From Methanolinea sp. SDB (GTDB lineage: Archaea > Halobacteriota > Methanomicrobia > Methanomicrobiales > Methanospirillaceae), in contig LKUF01000163.1 of assembly GCA_001412335.1 (NCBI GenBank), forward strand, positions 1-5,792: a stretch of DNA of 5,792 nt, in the 5' to 3' direction. The notes beneath the pieces are model-generated. The model had not been told where the DNA came from. It made no database searches and was given only the letters and a program-made list of their open reading frames with translations. How positions within the stretch are numbered: position 1 is the first letter of the stretch; each line of letters opens with the position of its first letter. This document shows positions 1 through 4,528 of the stretch, piece by piece. Position numbers and translations under genes: made by a program.

Positions 1-11
1 AGTGTTTTTTT

Positions 12-17
12 ACCTCC
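12..17 (-). promoter_or_regulatory. possible ribosome binding site of a divergent gene off the left edge
   Basis: Read on the minus strand, this is GGAGGT, a near-perfect complement of the 16S rRNA 3' end, followed by an A-rich stretch to the window edge. No ATG, GTG or TTG lies between it and base 1 on that strand, so any start codon would lie just outside, at a spacing of 11 nt or more, which is a little long. The AT-rich box at 56-68 could serve as a promoter in both directions. A chance match cannot be excluded. Confidence 0.3.
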
Positions 18-55
18 CGGATGGTGCATTTCATCAACTAGAAGTGGGCCTGGAA

Positions 56-68
56 ATATGTTTATAGT
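56..68 (+). promoter_or_regulatory. TATA box for the DUF2098 gene
   Basis: An AT-rich box with core TTTATA at 61-66 stands in otherwise mixed sequence. Archaeal transcription normally starts about 25-27 bp downstream of the TATA centre, which here is about 90-92, directly before the ATG at 93. No Shine-Dalgarno sequence precedes that ATG, so the mRNA is inferred to be leaderless or nearly so. Confidence 0.5.
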
Positions 69-92
69 TTCTCCGGGTTATTGCTTGGGTAT

Positions 93-386
93 ATGAATGC
101 TGCCGAAGCCCAGCCGGGGATGCTGGTCCGCTACCCGAGGACCGGAACCACCGGGGTAATCGTGAAAGTGGAAAAGATACGGGGGGAATTATTTGCCGAG
201 ATCGATGCAACCAGCCTCTTCTACCGGGTGGACCAGCTGGTTCTTGCAGACAAGGGCAGGGAGAAGCACGAGATCAAGAGAAAGATAGACTTCGAAGAAC
301 TCAAAAAGGAGAGAGACGCCATCTCCGGAGTGGGATTCCAGGAGGCTATCGAGCACATCGACCGGAGCTGTGAAGGCGGAGGTTAG
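93..386 (+). CDS. DUF2098 family protein (uncharacterised, methanogen-type)
   Basis: A 97-residue soluble protein with no signal peptide or membrane segment. The first ~50 residues carry a Gly-rich, beta-strand-like pattern (PGMLVRYPRTGTTGVIVKVE, then FAEIDATSLFYRVDQLVL), resembling a small SH3/KOW-like barrel. The remainder is highly charged and probably helical (KGREKHEIKRKIDFEELKKERD). I recognise it as DUF2098, a short family seen mainly in methanogens and without known function; the barrel is inference. An in-frame TTG at 81 would add four residues, but the TATA box at 61-66 places the transcription start near 90-92, so the ATG at 93 is preferred as a leaderless start. Its TAG stop shares bases with the TAA stop of the convergent nikR gene (4-bp overlap), so the two mRNAs have complementary 3' ends. 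Confidence 0.75.
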   Translation: MNAAEAQPGMLVRYPRTGTTGVIVKVEKIRGELFAEIDATSLFYRVDQLVLADKGREKHEIKRKIDFEELKKERDAISGVGFQEAIEHIDRSCEGGG

Positions 387-805
387 TCATCGACGGGGAT
401 GGTCGTCAATTTGACAGACTGAACTCCTTTTTGCGACATCAATCTCTCGGCGAGTGTCTTTAACTGGGAGCCGTCACCACGCACAAGGATCACTTCCAGG
501 CAGCGATCGTGCGTAACGTGGGAGTGGATCGAGGCCTGGATGATACTCATGAATTCGTGCTGAATGTCTGTGAGCGTCGTGAGCAGCCCGCGCTGGTCAT
601 GGTCATATATCATCGTGATGACGCCGTGCCGCTCACCCTTTACGTCAGACATCCACTTGTAATACGTAATATAACTGCGAATTGCATCCCGTATACCTTC
701 CGAGCGCGAAGAATACCCCCTGTAATTGATTATTTCGTCAAATTTATCCAGCAGGTTCTTTGGAAGTGAAATCCCAATTCGGGATAATTCTGTATCAATT
801 GACAT
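383..805 (-). CDS. nikR: nickel-responsive transcriptional regulator NikR
   Basis: A 140-residue DNA-binding repressor that, in characterised members, senses Ni(II) and controls nickel uptake genes. The N-terminal ribbon-helix-helix domain (about residues 6-50) has the typical ISLPKNLLDKFDEII and SRSEGIRDAIRSYI segments. The C-terminal ACT-like metal-binding domain (about 58-140) keeps the four high-affinity nickel ligands as His83, His94, His96 and Cys102, with spacing 11-2-6 identical to E. coli NikR H76/H87/H89/C95. I chose the ATG at 805 because GAGGT lies 8 nt upstream; the in-frame ATG at 835 would add ten residues (150 aa) not needed for the ribbon-helix-helix fold. Nickel control fits a methanogen, whose methyl-CoM reductase cofactor F430 and hydrogenases need nickel. 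The gene is divergent from aif2g and convergent with the DUF2098 gene; no nickel transporter lies in the window. Confidence 0.93.
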   Translation of the reverse strand: MSIDTELSRIGISLPKNLLDKFDEIINYRGYSSRSEGIRDAIRSYITYYKWMSDVKGERHGVITMIYDHDQRGLLTTLTDIQHEFMSIIQASIHSHVTHDRCLEVILVRGDGSQLKTLAERLMSQKGVQSVKLTTIPVDD

Positions 806-813
806 TTCCTGCA

Positions 814-818
814 ACCTC
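814..818 (-). promoter_or_regulatory. ribosome binding site deciding the nikR start
   Basis: On the minus strand this reads GAGGT, 8 nt before the ATG whose first base is 805. This is optimal spacing and favours the 140-residue NikR over the longer 150-residue form starting at 835, although the latter has a weaker purine-rich GGCGGT directly before it. Confidence 0.6.
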
Positions 819-865
819 AATGTGTATCTATTCATACCGCCTTTTTAATGTTTCGAAAAAATGGG

Positions 866-888
866 CTTAAAACGTAATACTTGTTAAG
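866..888. promoter_or_regulatory. 23-bp imperfect palindrome, candidate operator
   Basis: An odd-length dyad with outer arms CTTAA and TTAAG and an inner GTA-A-TAC core. Nine of the eleven base pairs of the two half-sites are complementary. It lies 61 bp upstream of the preferred nikR start and 166 bp upstream of aif2g. On the minus strand its proximal edge contains TTTTAAG, which could act as a weak TATA element for nikR; a second candidate is the AT-rich stretch at about 842-850. A bound repressor here would be well placed to block TBP. NikR itself is the obvious candidate for autoregulation, but the sequence does not match the E. coli NikR operator (GTATGA-N16-TCATAC), so the cognate regulator is inference. 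Confidence 0.45.
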
Positions 889-1006
889 ATCCAAATCAGC
901 AATCGGAGGTAATTATCCATTTCCCTTCCCCGTGTCGCCGTATACTCCCGGGAAGTCAGCGATCAGGAATAATCTCCGGTATTTTCGGAAATTTTTTCTA
1001 CCACGT

Positions 1007-1016
1007 ATGTATAAGT
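1007..1016 (+). promoter_or_regulatory. TATA box of the aif2g transcription unit
   Basis: ATGTATAAGT lies about 45 bp before the aif2g start codon. A transcription start 25-27 bp downstream would fall near 1035-1038, just at or before the strong Shine-Dalgarno sequence at 1037-1044, giving a short leader of roughly 15-20 nt. This would drive unit A (aif2g to the dephospho-CoA kinase). Between 889 and 1006 I see only an oligo-T run at 992-997 and no convincing gene. Confidence 0.5.
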
Positions 1017-1036
1017 ATCATTATTCCATATTGAAT

Positions 1037-1044
1037 AAGGAGGT
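1037..1044 (+). promoter_or_regulatory. strong ribosome binding site for the TTG start of aif2g
   Basis: AAGGAGGT is an essentially full complement to the archaeal 16S rRNA 3' end, 10 nt before the TTG at 1055. The reading frame has a TGA stop at 1046-1048 and no ATG or GTG between it and the conserved N-terminus, so TTG is the only usable standard start. The very strong site may compensate for the weak start codon. Confidence 0.8.
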
Positions 1045-1054
1045 TTGATCGCGT

Positions 1055-2290
1055 TTGCGTGATGTTACAATTCCAAGCGTCAATATCGGAGTCGTGGGAC
1101 ATGTCGACCACGGCAAGACAACACTTGTATATGATCTGACAAATGCCTGGACTGACCGCCACAGCGAGGAGATAAAACGGGGAATATCCATCCGGCTTGG
1201 ATACGCGGACGCCACATTCTATAGATGTGATAAGTGCGAGGGCCAGGATGCCTATTCTTCCAAACCGGAATGTCCGGTTTGTGGGGGAAAAGCGGAGCCA
1301 TTCCGCTCGGTCTCTTTCGTTGATGCCCCTGGGCATGAAACGCTCATGGCCACCATGCTTTCAGGTTCGGCACTGATGGACGGGGCGATGCTCGTCATTG
1401 CAGCCAACGAACCCTGTCCGCAGCCGCAGACCAAAGAACACCTGATGGCACTTGAACTGGTGGGCATCAGCAGAATAGTCATTGTCCAGAATAAGATCGA
1501 TGTCGTTCCCCAGAAAGAAGCGCTCCGGCACTATGAGCAGATAAAGAAATTCGTGAAGGGGACCATCGCCGAAAATGCCCCGATAATCCCGGTGTCGGCC
1601 CAGAAAGATATCAATGTCGGAGCACTGATTGAGGCACTCAATGAGACAATCCCGGATGTAGAACGCGATCCCGGGGCAGATCCGCTCATGCTTGTCGCCC
1701 GTTCTTTTGACATCAACAAGCCCGGATCGAGCTGGAGGGATGTGAAAGGCGGAGTGATAGGTGGTTCGCTCATACGGGGAGTCTTAAAAGAAAGCGATGA
1801 TATCGAGATACGGCCGGGAAGGCAGGTCCAGGTAGAGAACAGGATCCGGTGGGAACCCATCACGACCCGGATAACCACTATCAACGCCGGGTCCAGGAAA
1901 GTCACGGAAGCCACTCCCGGAGGATTGCTCGGGTTGGGGACCAAGCTTGACCCGGCCCTCACCAAGAGCGATGCACTGGCAGGTCAGGTCGTGGGGCACG
2001 TGGGGAAACTCCCGCCCGTGAGGGATCGGCTGAAGTTCCGGGTCACCCTGATGGAGCGGGTGGTTGGATCGAGCAGCGAGCTCGTCATCGAACCACTGAA
2101 ACACAATGAGCCGCTCATGCTCTCGGTCGGAACTGCAGTGACCGTGGGCGTGGTGAGCAGCACCAAAAAGGACCTGTCTGAAGTTGTCTTAAAGCGCCCC
2201 GTATGCGTGGAGGTTGGTGCACGGATTGCAATCAGCAGGCAGCTGGGAGCCAGATGGCGCCTGATCGGAATGGGAGAGCTGACCGAATAA
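1055..2290 (+). CDS. eif2g: translation initiation factor aIF2 subunit gamma
   Basis: A 411-residue GTPase subunit of the heterotrimeric aIF2, which carries initiator Met-tRNA to the small ribosomal subunit; archaeal aIF2 gamma also protects mRNA 5' ends. GTPase motifs are complete: G1 GHVDHGKT (15-22), switch 1 RGISIRLGYAD (42-52), G3 DAPGH (90-94), G4 NKID (146-149), G5 SAQ (181-183). A zinc knuckle inserted in the G domain has CDKC (58-61) and CPVC (73-76), diagnostic for aIF2 gamma as opposed to EF-1A or SelB. Beta-barrel domains II (about 206-320) and III (about 325-411) follow. Length is normal for archaea. The start is TTG, forced by the upstream in-frame stop and supported by a strong ribosome binding site. 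It is the first gene of unit A; its end overlaps the following PIN gene. The gene symbol is also written aif2g. Confidence 0.97.
   Translation: MRDVTIPSVNIGVVGHVDHGKTTLVYDLTNAWTDRHSEEIKRGISIRLGYADATFYRCDKCEGQDAYSSKPECPVCGGKAEPFRSVSFVDAPGHETLMATMLSGSALMDGAMLVIAANEPCPQPQTKEHLMALELVGISRIVIVQNKIDVVPQKEALRHYEQIKKFVKGTIAENAPIIPVSAQKDINVGALIEALNETIPDVERDPGADPLMLVARSFDINKPGSSWRDVKGGVIGGSLIRGVLKESDDIEIRPGRQVQVENRIRWEPITTRITTINAGSRKVTEATPGGLLGLGTKLDPALTKSDALAGQVVGHVGKLPPVRDRLKFRVTLMERVVGSSSELVIEPLKHNEPLMLSVGTAVTVGVVSSTKKDLSEVVLKRPVCVEVGARIAISRQLGARWRLIGMGELTE
1261..1281. repeat. perfect 9-bp inverted repeat inside aif2g
   Basis: Arms CAAACCGGA (1261-1269) and TCCGGTTTG (1273-1281) are exact reverse complements around the 3-nt loop ATG. 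In RNA this would be a stable hairpin. It sits in the codons of the second zinc-knuckle pair (KPECPVC), so protein constraint explains part of the sequence but not the perfect synonymous complementarity. No function is known. Confidence 0.6.
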
Positions 2291-2667
2291 CGGTTCTTTT
2301 TGATGCAAATGCCCTGATGATCCAGTTTCAGTTCAGGATCGATATCTTCGGGGAAGTCAGAAACCTTATCGGGGCATATGAACCATTGATATTAGCTGAC
2401 GTGATCAATGAATTACGGGGTCTTGCCAGGGGAATGGGCCGGGAAGGCAGTGCCGCACGGTCGGCCCTTACACTCGTGGAACAATGCACCCGTGTTGAGA
2501 GCGGTATTCCGGAAGGCAGTGTCGATGAAAAAATTGTGGACTATGCCCGCCGAAAGGGATGCATGGTGATGACCAATGACAGGGCACTCAGAAATACCCT
2601 GCTTTCATATAGCATTCCGGTAATAACATTAAAACAACGGAAGAAACTGGAGATCTTGAGGAGATAG
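2254..2667 (+). CDS. PIN-domain protein, Fcf1/PIN_9-like putative ribonuclease
   Basis: A 137-residue PIN-fold protein, probably a Mg/Mn-dependent endoribonuclease of the archaeal Fcf1-like group, whose eukaryotic relatives act in 18S rRNA processing. Candidate acidic residues are Asp17 (VLFDANALM), Glu53 (VINELRG), Asp91 (VDEKIVDYA) and Asp109 (MTNDRALR), the usual PIN quartet. No antitoxin gene is adjacent and the neighbours are translation genes, which argues against a VapC toxin. The start is uncertain. The ATG at 2254, with GGGAG 4 nt upstream, is the nearest standard start and overlaps aif2g by 37 nt, but it adds eleven polar residues before the first beta strand. The natural start of the fold falls at the ATA at 2287, within the aif2g stop (ATAA). 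An ATG at 2203 is further upstream and unlikely. The gene ends 8 nt before rpoE1. rRNA processing is inferred from family and context. Confidence 0.85.
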   Translation: MAPDRNGRADRITVLFDANALMIQFQFRIDIFGEVRNLIGAYEPLILADVINELRGLARGMGREGSAARSALTLVEQCTRVESGIPEGSVDEKIVDYARRKGCMVMTNDRALRNTLLSYSIPVITLKQRKKLEILRR

Positions 2668-2671
2668 GTGG
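2666..2671 (+). promoter_or_regulatory. ribosome binding site of rpoE1
   Basis: AGGTGG overlaps the TAG stop of the PIN gene (2665-2667) and lies 4 nt before the ATG at 2676. It supports this ATG, rather than the in-frame ATG at 2688, as the start. This also agrees with the conserved MYY-K/R start of Rpo7 proteins. Confidence 0.55.
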
Positions 2672-2675
2672 GTCC

Positions 2676-3260
2676 ATGTATTACAGGATGAAACTGGCAG
2701 ACAAGGTGAGGGTGCCGCCGAACCGGCTCGGAGAGGAGTTGAAGTCGGTTATACTGGATGTGCTCCAGGAACAGCTTGAGGGAAGCATCGATAAGGAGAT
2801 TGGGATATTTATCGCGGTGACTGCGGTTCTTGATGTAGGGGAAGGAGAGATCGTTCCCGGCGACGGAGCGGTATACTACGACGTGGACTTTGAGTCCGTT
2901 GTTTTGCGCCTGTCATTGCAGGAGGTGATGGAGGGGCTGGTAGTGGAGACGACCAGTTTCGGTGCATTCGTGAGCCTCGGGCCCATCGATGCCATGCTGC
3001 ATGTCAGCCAGATATCAGACGAGTATATCAATTATGACGAGAAGAACTCACGCCTCATCTGCCAGGAATCCAAGCGTTTTATCGGTGTGAATGAGAATAT
3101 CCGGGCAAGAGTCGTCACCCTCTCTCTCAATGAACGCGAGCCCAGGGACAGCAAGATAGGCCTTACCATGCGACAGTCAGGACTCGGGACAGCGCGCTGG
3201 CTCGAAGAGGATCTGAACAGGGAGATGGAAAAGGAGAAAGCAGAACATGGCGGGCGCTAA
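2676..3260 (+). CDS. rpoE1: DNA-directed RNA polymerase subunit Rpo7 (RpoE')
   Basis: A 194-residue subunit of the archaeal RNA polymerase, homologous to eukaryotic Rpb7. With Rpo4 it forms the stalk, which helps open-complex formation and binds nascent RNA. The N-terminal tip domain (about 1-80, MYYRMKLADKVRVPPNRLGEE onward, with the Gly/Asp-rich loop VGEGEIVPGDGAVYYDVDFESVVLR) is followed by an S1/OB-fold RNA-binding domain (about 82-165) with EGLVVETTSFGAFVSLGPIDAMLHVSQ. The charged C-terminal tail (EEDLNREMEKEKAEHGGR) is usual. Length matches the family. Its end overlaps the start of spt4 by 14 nt, so translation of the two is probably coupled. This Rpo7-Spt4 pairing is a conserved archaeal arrangement. 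Confidence 0.96.
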   Translation: MYYRMKLADKVRVPPNRLGEELKSVILDVLQEQLEGSIDKEIGIFIAVTAVLDVGEGEIVPGDGAVYYDVDFESVVLRLSLQEVMEGLVVETTSFGAFVSLGPIDAMLHVSQISDEYINYDEKNSRLICQESKRFIGVNENIRARVVTLSLNEREPRDSKIGLTMRQSGLGTARWLEEDLNREMEKEKAEHGGR

Positions 3261-3450
3261 AAAGAAACTGGTCAAGGTCTGCCGTGACTGCCACAGGGTT
3301 GTCGACGGCGAGGCCTGTGTTATCTGCGGGACCTCGAACCTGAGTACAGACTGGGCCGGCTACCTCGTCATCATCGACCCCGAGCGCTCGGAAGTCGCAA
3401 AAAGGATGAATATCAAGCTCCCGGGAAGATACGCATTGAAGGTCCGCTGA
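3247..3450 (+). CDS. spt4: transcription elongation factor Spt4 (RpoE'')
   Basis: A 67-residue zinc protein that pairs with Spt5 (NusG homologue) on the RNA polymerase clamp and promotes processive elongation. The four zinc ligands are Cys12, Cys15 (CRDC) and Cys24, Cys27 (CVIC), followed by the signature NLSTDWAGYLVIIDPERSEVAKRM, which contacts Spt5, and a GRYALKVR C-terminus. Length is typical for archaea. AAGGAG at 3231-3236 lies 10 nt before the ATG. The gene starts inside the last codons of rpoE1, and its TGA overlaps the next ATG by one base (TGATG). It was formerly annotated as RNA polymerase subunit E''. Confidence 0.96.
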   Translation: MAGAKKKLVKVCRDCHRVVDGEACVICGTSNLSTDWAGYLVIIDPERSEVAKRMNIKLPGRYALKVR

Positions 3451-3956
3451 TGCTGGTTCTTCCAGAGGACAAACGCCACTATTTTAAGTCGCCTTTTGGG
3501 AGACTTCTCCCCAGTGTCAGAGATGTGATCCCCGGACTGGACGGCCGGATCATATACAGCGTTGGAGATGTGGTGACCTACTATCTCATTCAAAACGGTA
3601 TAATCCCGGACGTGGCGGTCATCGATGGCCATACAATGCGGGAACCCTGCAAGTTCTCCCCGGCTGTCTTTTCCCGGAGAATGCATGCGCGAAACCCCCC
3701 CGGAACCATTACCAGGGAGATGGTACGGGCGTTGCACGATGCCGTCAACAAAGAACCGCCGGTCCTCATCATTGTTGAGGGAGAAGAAGACCTTGCGGTT
3801 ATACCGCTCGTTATCTGTTCCCCGGAAGGCGCAGTCATCCTCTACGGCCAGCCGGGTGAGGGAGTGGTGGTGTGTGAGGTCGATTGGAAGGCCCGGAAAA
3901 AAGCAAGGGAGCTGCTCTCCTATTTTATATTCAAGGATGAAAATACCGATAAATGA
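3450..3956 (+). CDS. GTP-dependent dephospho-CoA kinase (DUF359 family)
   Basis: A 168-residue cytosolic protein of the DUF359 family. The Thermococcus member was shown to phosphorylate dephospho-CoA with GTP, the last step of archaeal coenzyme A synthesis; it is unrelated to bacterial CoaE. Visible family motifs are YSVGDVVT (36-43), VAVIDGHTMR (55-64), NPPGTIT (82-88), IIVEGEEDLAVIPL (107-120) and ILYGQPGEGVVVCEVD (130-145). The segment after IDG reads HTMR, where I would expect a K/R-T-x-R pattern in some relatives; I cannot tell whether this matters. GAAGGT at 3438-3443 lies 6 nt before the ATG, and the start overlaps the spt4 stop by one base. CoA supply is needed for acetyl-CoA-based carbon fixation in methanogens. 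Its co-transcription with polymerase genes looks like conserved archaeal gene order rather than shared function. Confidence 0.9.
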   Translation: MLVLPEDKRHYFKSPFGRLLPSVRDVIPGLDGRIIYSVGDVVTYYLIQNGIIPDVAVIDGHTMREPCKFSPAVFSRRMHARNPPGTITREMVRALHDAVNKEPPVLIIVEGEEDLAVIPLVICSPEGAVILYGQPGEGVVVCEVDWKARKKARELLSYFIFKDENTDK

Positions 3957-3968
3957 AAAGGTATCATG

Positions 3969-3974
3969 TTTTTT
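3969..3974 (+). terminator. oligo-T tract, possible end of transcription unit A
   Basis: Six consecutive T lie 13 nt after the dephospho-CoA kinase stop. Short T-runs suffice for intrinsic termination by archaeal RNA polymerase. There is no clear hairpin upstream. The promoter of rps24e follows within 40 bp, which fits a boundary between two units, although read-through is possible. Confidence 0.35.
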
Positions 3975-4010
3975 GATGAATTCGGGGTTCGCCTTTCCTG
4001 CAGGAGCTAG

Positions 4011-4020
4011 GATATAAATA
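4011..4020 (+). promoter_or_regulatory. TATA box of the rps24e-rps27ae-kae1 unit
   Basis: GATATAAATA is the best archaeal TATA match in the window. It lies 30-39 bp before the rps24e ATG and gives a predicted transcription start near 4040-4042, hence a leader of about 10 nt carrying the AGAGGA ribosome binding site at 4039-4044. It falls in the 93-bp gap between the dephospho-CoA kinase and rps24e, the largest gap on the + strand after aif2g begins. Confidence 0.6.
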
Positions 4021-4049
4021 ACTTCAATGCATATAATAAGAGGATATCG

Positions 4050-4343
4050 ATGGAATTTGAGGTTACCAGGGATATAAGGAATGAACTCCTCGGGAGGAGA
4101 GAGGTTGATTTCACCCTCCGTTTTGATGGCCCCACCCCCTCCCGTGTGCAGGTTATCGGTAAACTTGCAGCACAACTCAATGTTGGCGGGGATCAGATGG
4201 TGCTCGACTCGATGAAGACCAGCTATGGCATGACCGAGCTGCGGGGGAATGCACGCATCTATGACAGCAAAGAAGCAAAGGAGAAGACCGAGCGCTCTTA
4301 CCTTGTTACGAGAGGCATGCCAAAACAGAAAGAGGAAGCATAA
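4050..4343 (+). CDS. rps24e: small ribosomal subunit protein eS24
   Basis: A 97-residue ribosomal protein of the 30S subunit, shared by archaea and eukaryotes and absent from bacteria. Family signs are NELLGRREVDFTLRFDGPTPSRVQVIGKLAAQL near the N-terminus and the C-terminal TSYGMTELRGNARIYDSKEAKEKTERSYLVTR. The length is normal for archaea. The start is supported by AGAGGA 5-6 nt upstream. It is the first gene after its own TATA box and its TAA overlaps the ATG of rps27ae (TAATG), a typical translationally coupled ribosomal pair. Confidence 0.97.
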   Translation: MEFEVTRDIRNELLGRREVDFTLRFDGPTPSRVQVIGKLAAQLNVGGDQMVLDSMKTSYGMTELRGNARIYDSKEAKEKTERSYLVTRGMPKQKEEA

Positions 4344-4522
4344 TGGCAGCAAAGAAGGCGGCTACACCATCTGTGAAGCGGAGTTCGTACTACAAGGTCG
4401 AGGGAGAGACGACAGTCTTTGATAAGAAGTTCTGTCCCCGTTGCGGTCCGGGTGTCATCATGGCCGACCACAAAGACAGGATCGCCTGCGGCAAGTGCGG
4501 GTACACCGAGTTCAAGAAATAA
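4343..4522 (+). CDS. rps27ae: small ribosomal subunit protein eS27 (S27ae type)
   Basis: A 59-residue zinc-ribbon protein of the 30S subunit, the archaeal counterpart of the ribosomal half of the eukaryotic ubiquitin-S27a fusion. The sequence has a basic N-terminus (MAAKKAATPSVKR), then YYKVEGETTVFDKKFCPRCGPG with zinc ligands Cys31 and Cys34, and IACGKCGYTEFKK with Cys49 and Cys52. The gene overlaps the rps24e stop by one base. AGAGGA at 4331-4336, inside the end of rps24e, serves as its ribosome binding site at 6 nt spacing. The kae1-bud32 start follows after six bases. Many archaea have this rps24e-rps27ae-kae1 order. Confidence 0.97.
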   Translation: MAAKKAATPSVKRSSYYKVEGETTVFDKKFCPRCGPGVIMADHKDRIACGKCGYTEFKK

Positions 4523-4528
4523 GAGAAA

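Noticed and set aside
509..769. An 86-codon + strand frame opposite nikR
   Set aside because: It is a shadow of the strongly supported nikR gene; its translation lacks any recognisable domain.
925..955. Inverted repeat CTTCCC/GGGAAG in the nikR-aif2g gap
   Set aside because: Only six pairs with a 19-nt loop, easily expected by chance.
932..1048. A 38-codon GTG-started frame before aif2g, in the same frame
   Set aside because: It would cover the aif2g TATA box and ribosome binding site. The SD-like GGAGGT at 905-910 is 21 nt from the GTG, too far, and the peptide resembles nothing known.
383..2667. nikR or the PIN gene as part of a toxin-antitoxin module
   Set aside because: Both have ribbon-helix-helix or PIN domains typical of such modules, but NikR carries the complete nickel site, the two genes are not adjacent or co-directional, and the PIN gene is embedded in a conserved translation cluster.
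3968..4010. TTGATGA motif resembling box C of a C/D guide RNA
   Set aside because: There is no matching CTGA box D or paired C'/D' motif at suitable spacing, so no sRNA is supported.
3625..4017. A 130-codon + strand frame overlapping the dephospho-CoA kinase
   Set aside because: It is out of frame within a clear DUF359 gene. The translation is low-complexity-like and matches nothing, and no good ribosome binding site is seen.
3360..4352. A 330-codon open frame on the minus strand covering spt4, the dephospho-CoA kinase and rps24e
   Set aside because: It is antisense to three well-recognised genes and crosses their promoter gap. Its translation has no recognisable family, and its length is explained by the codon bias of the genes opposite.
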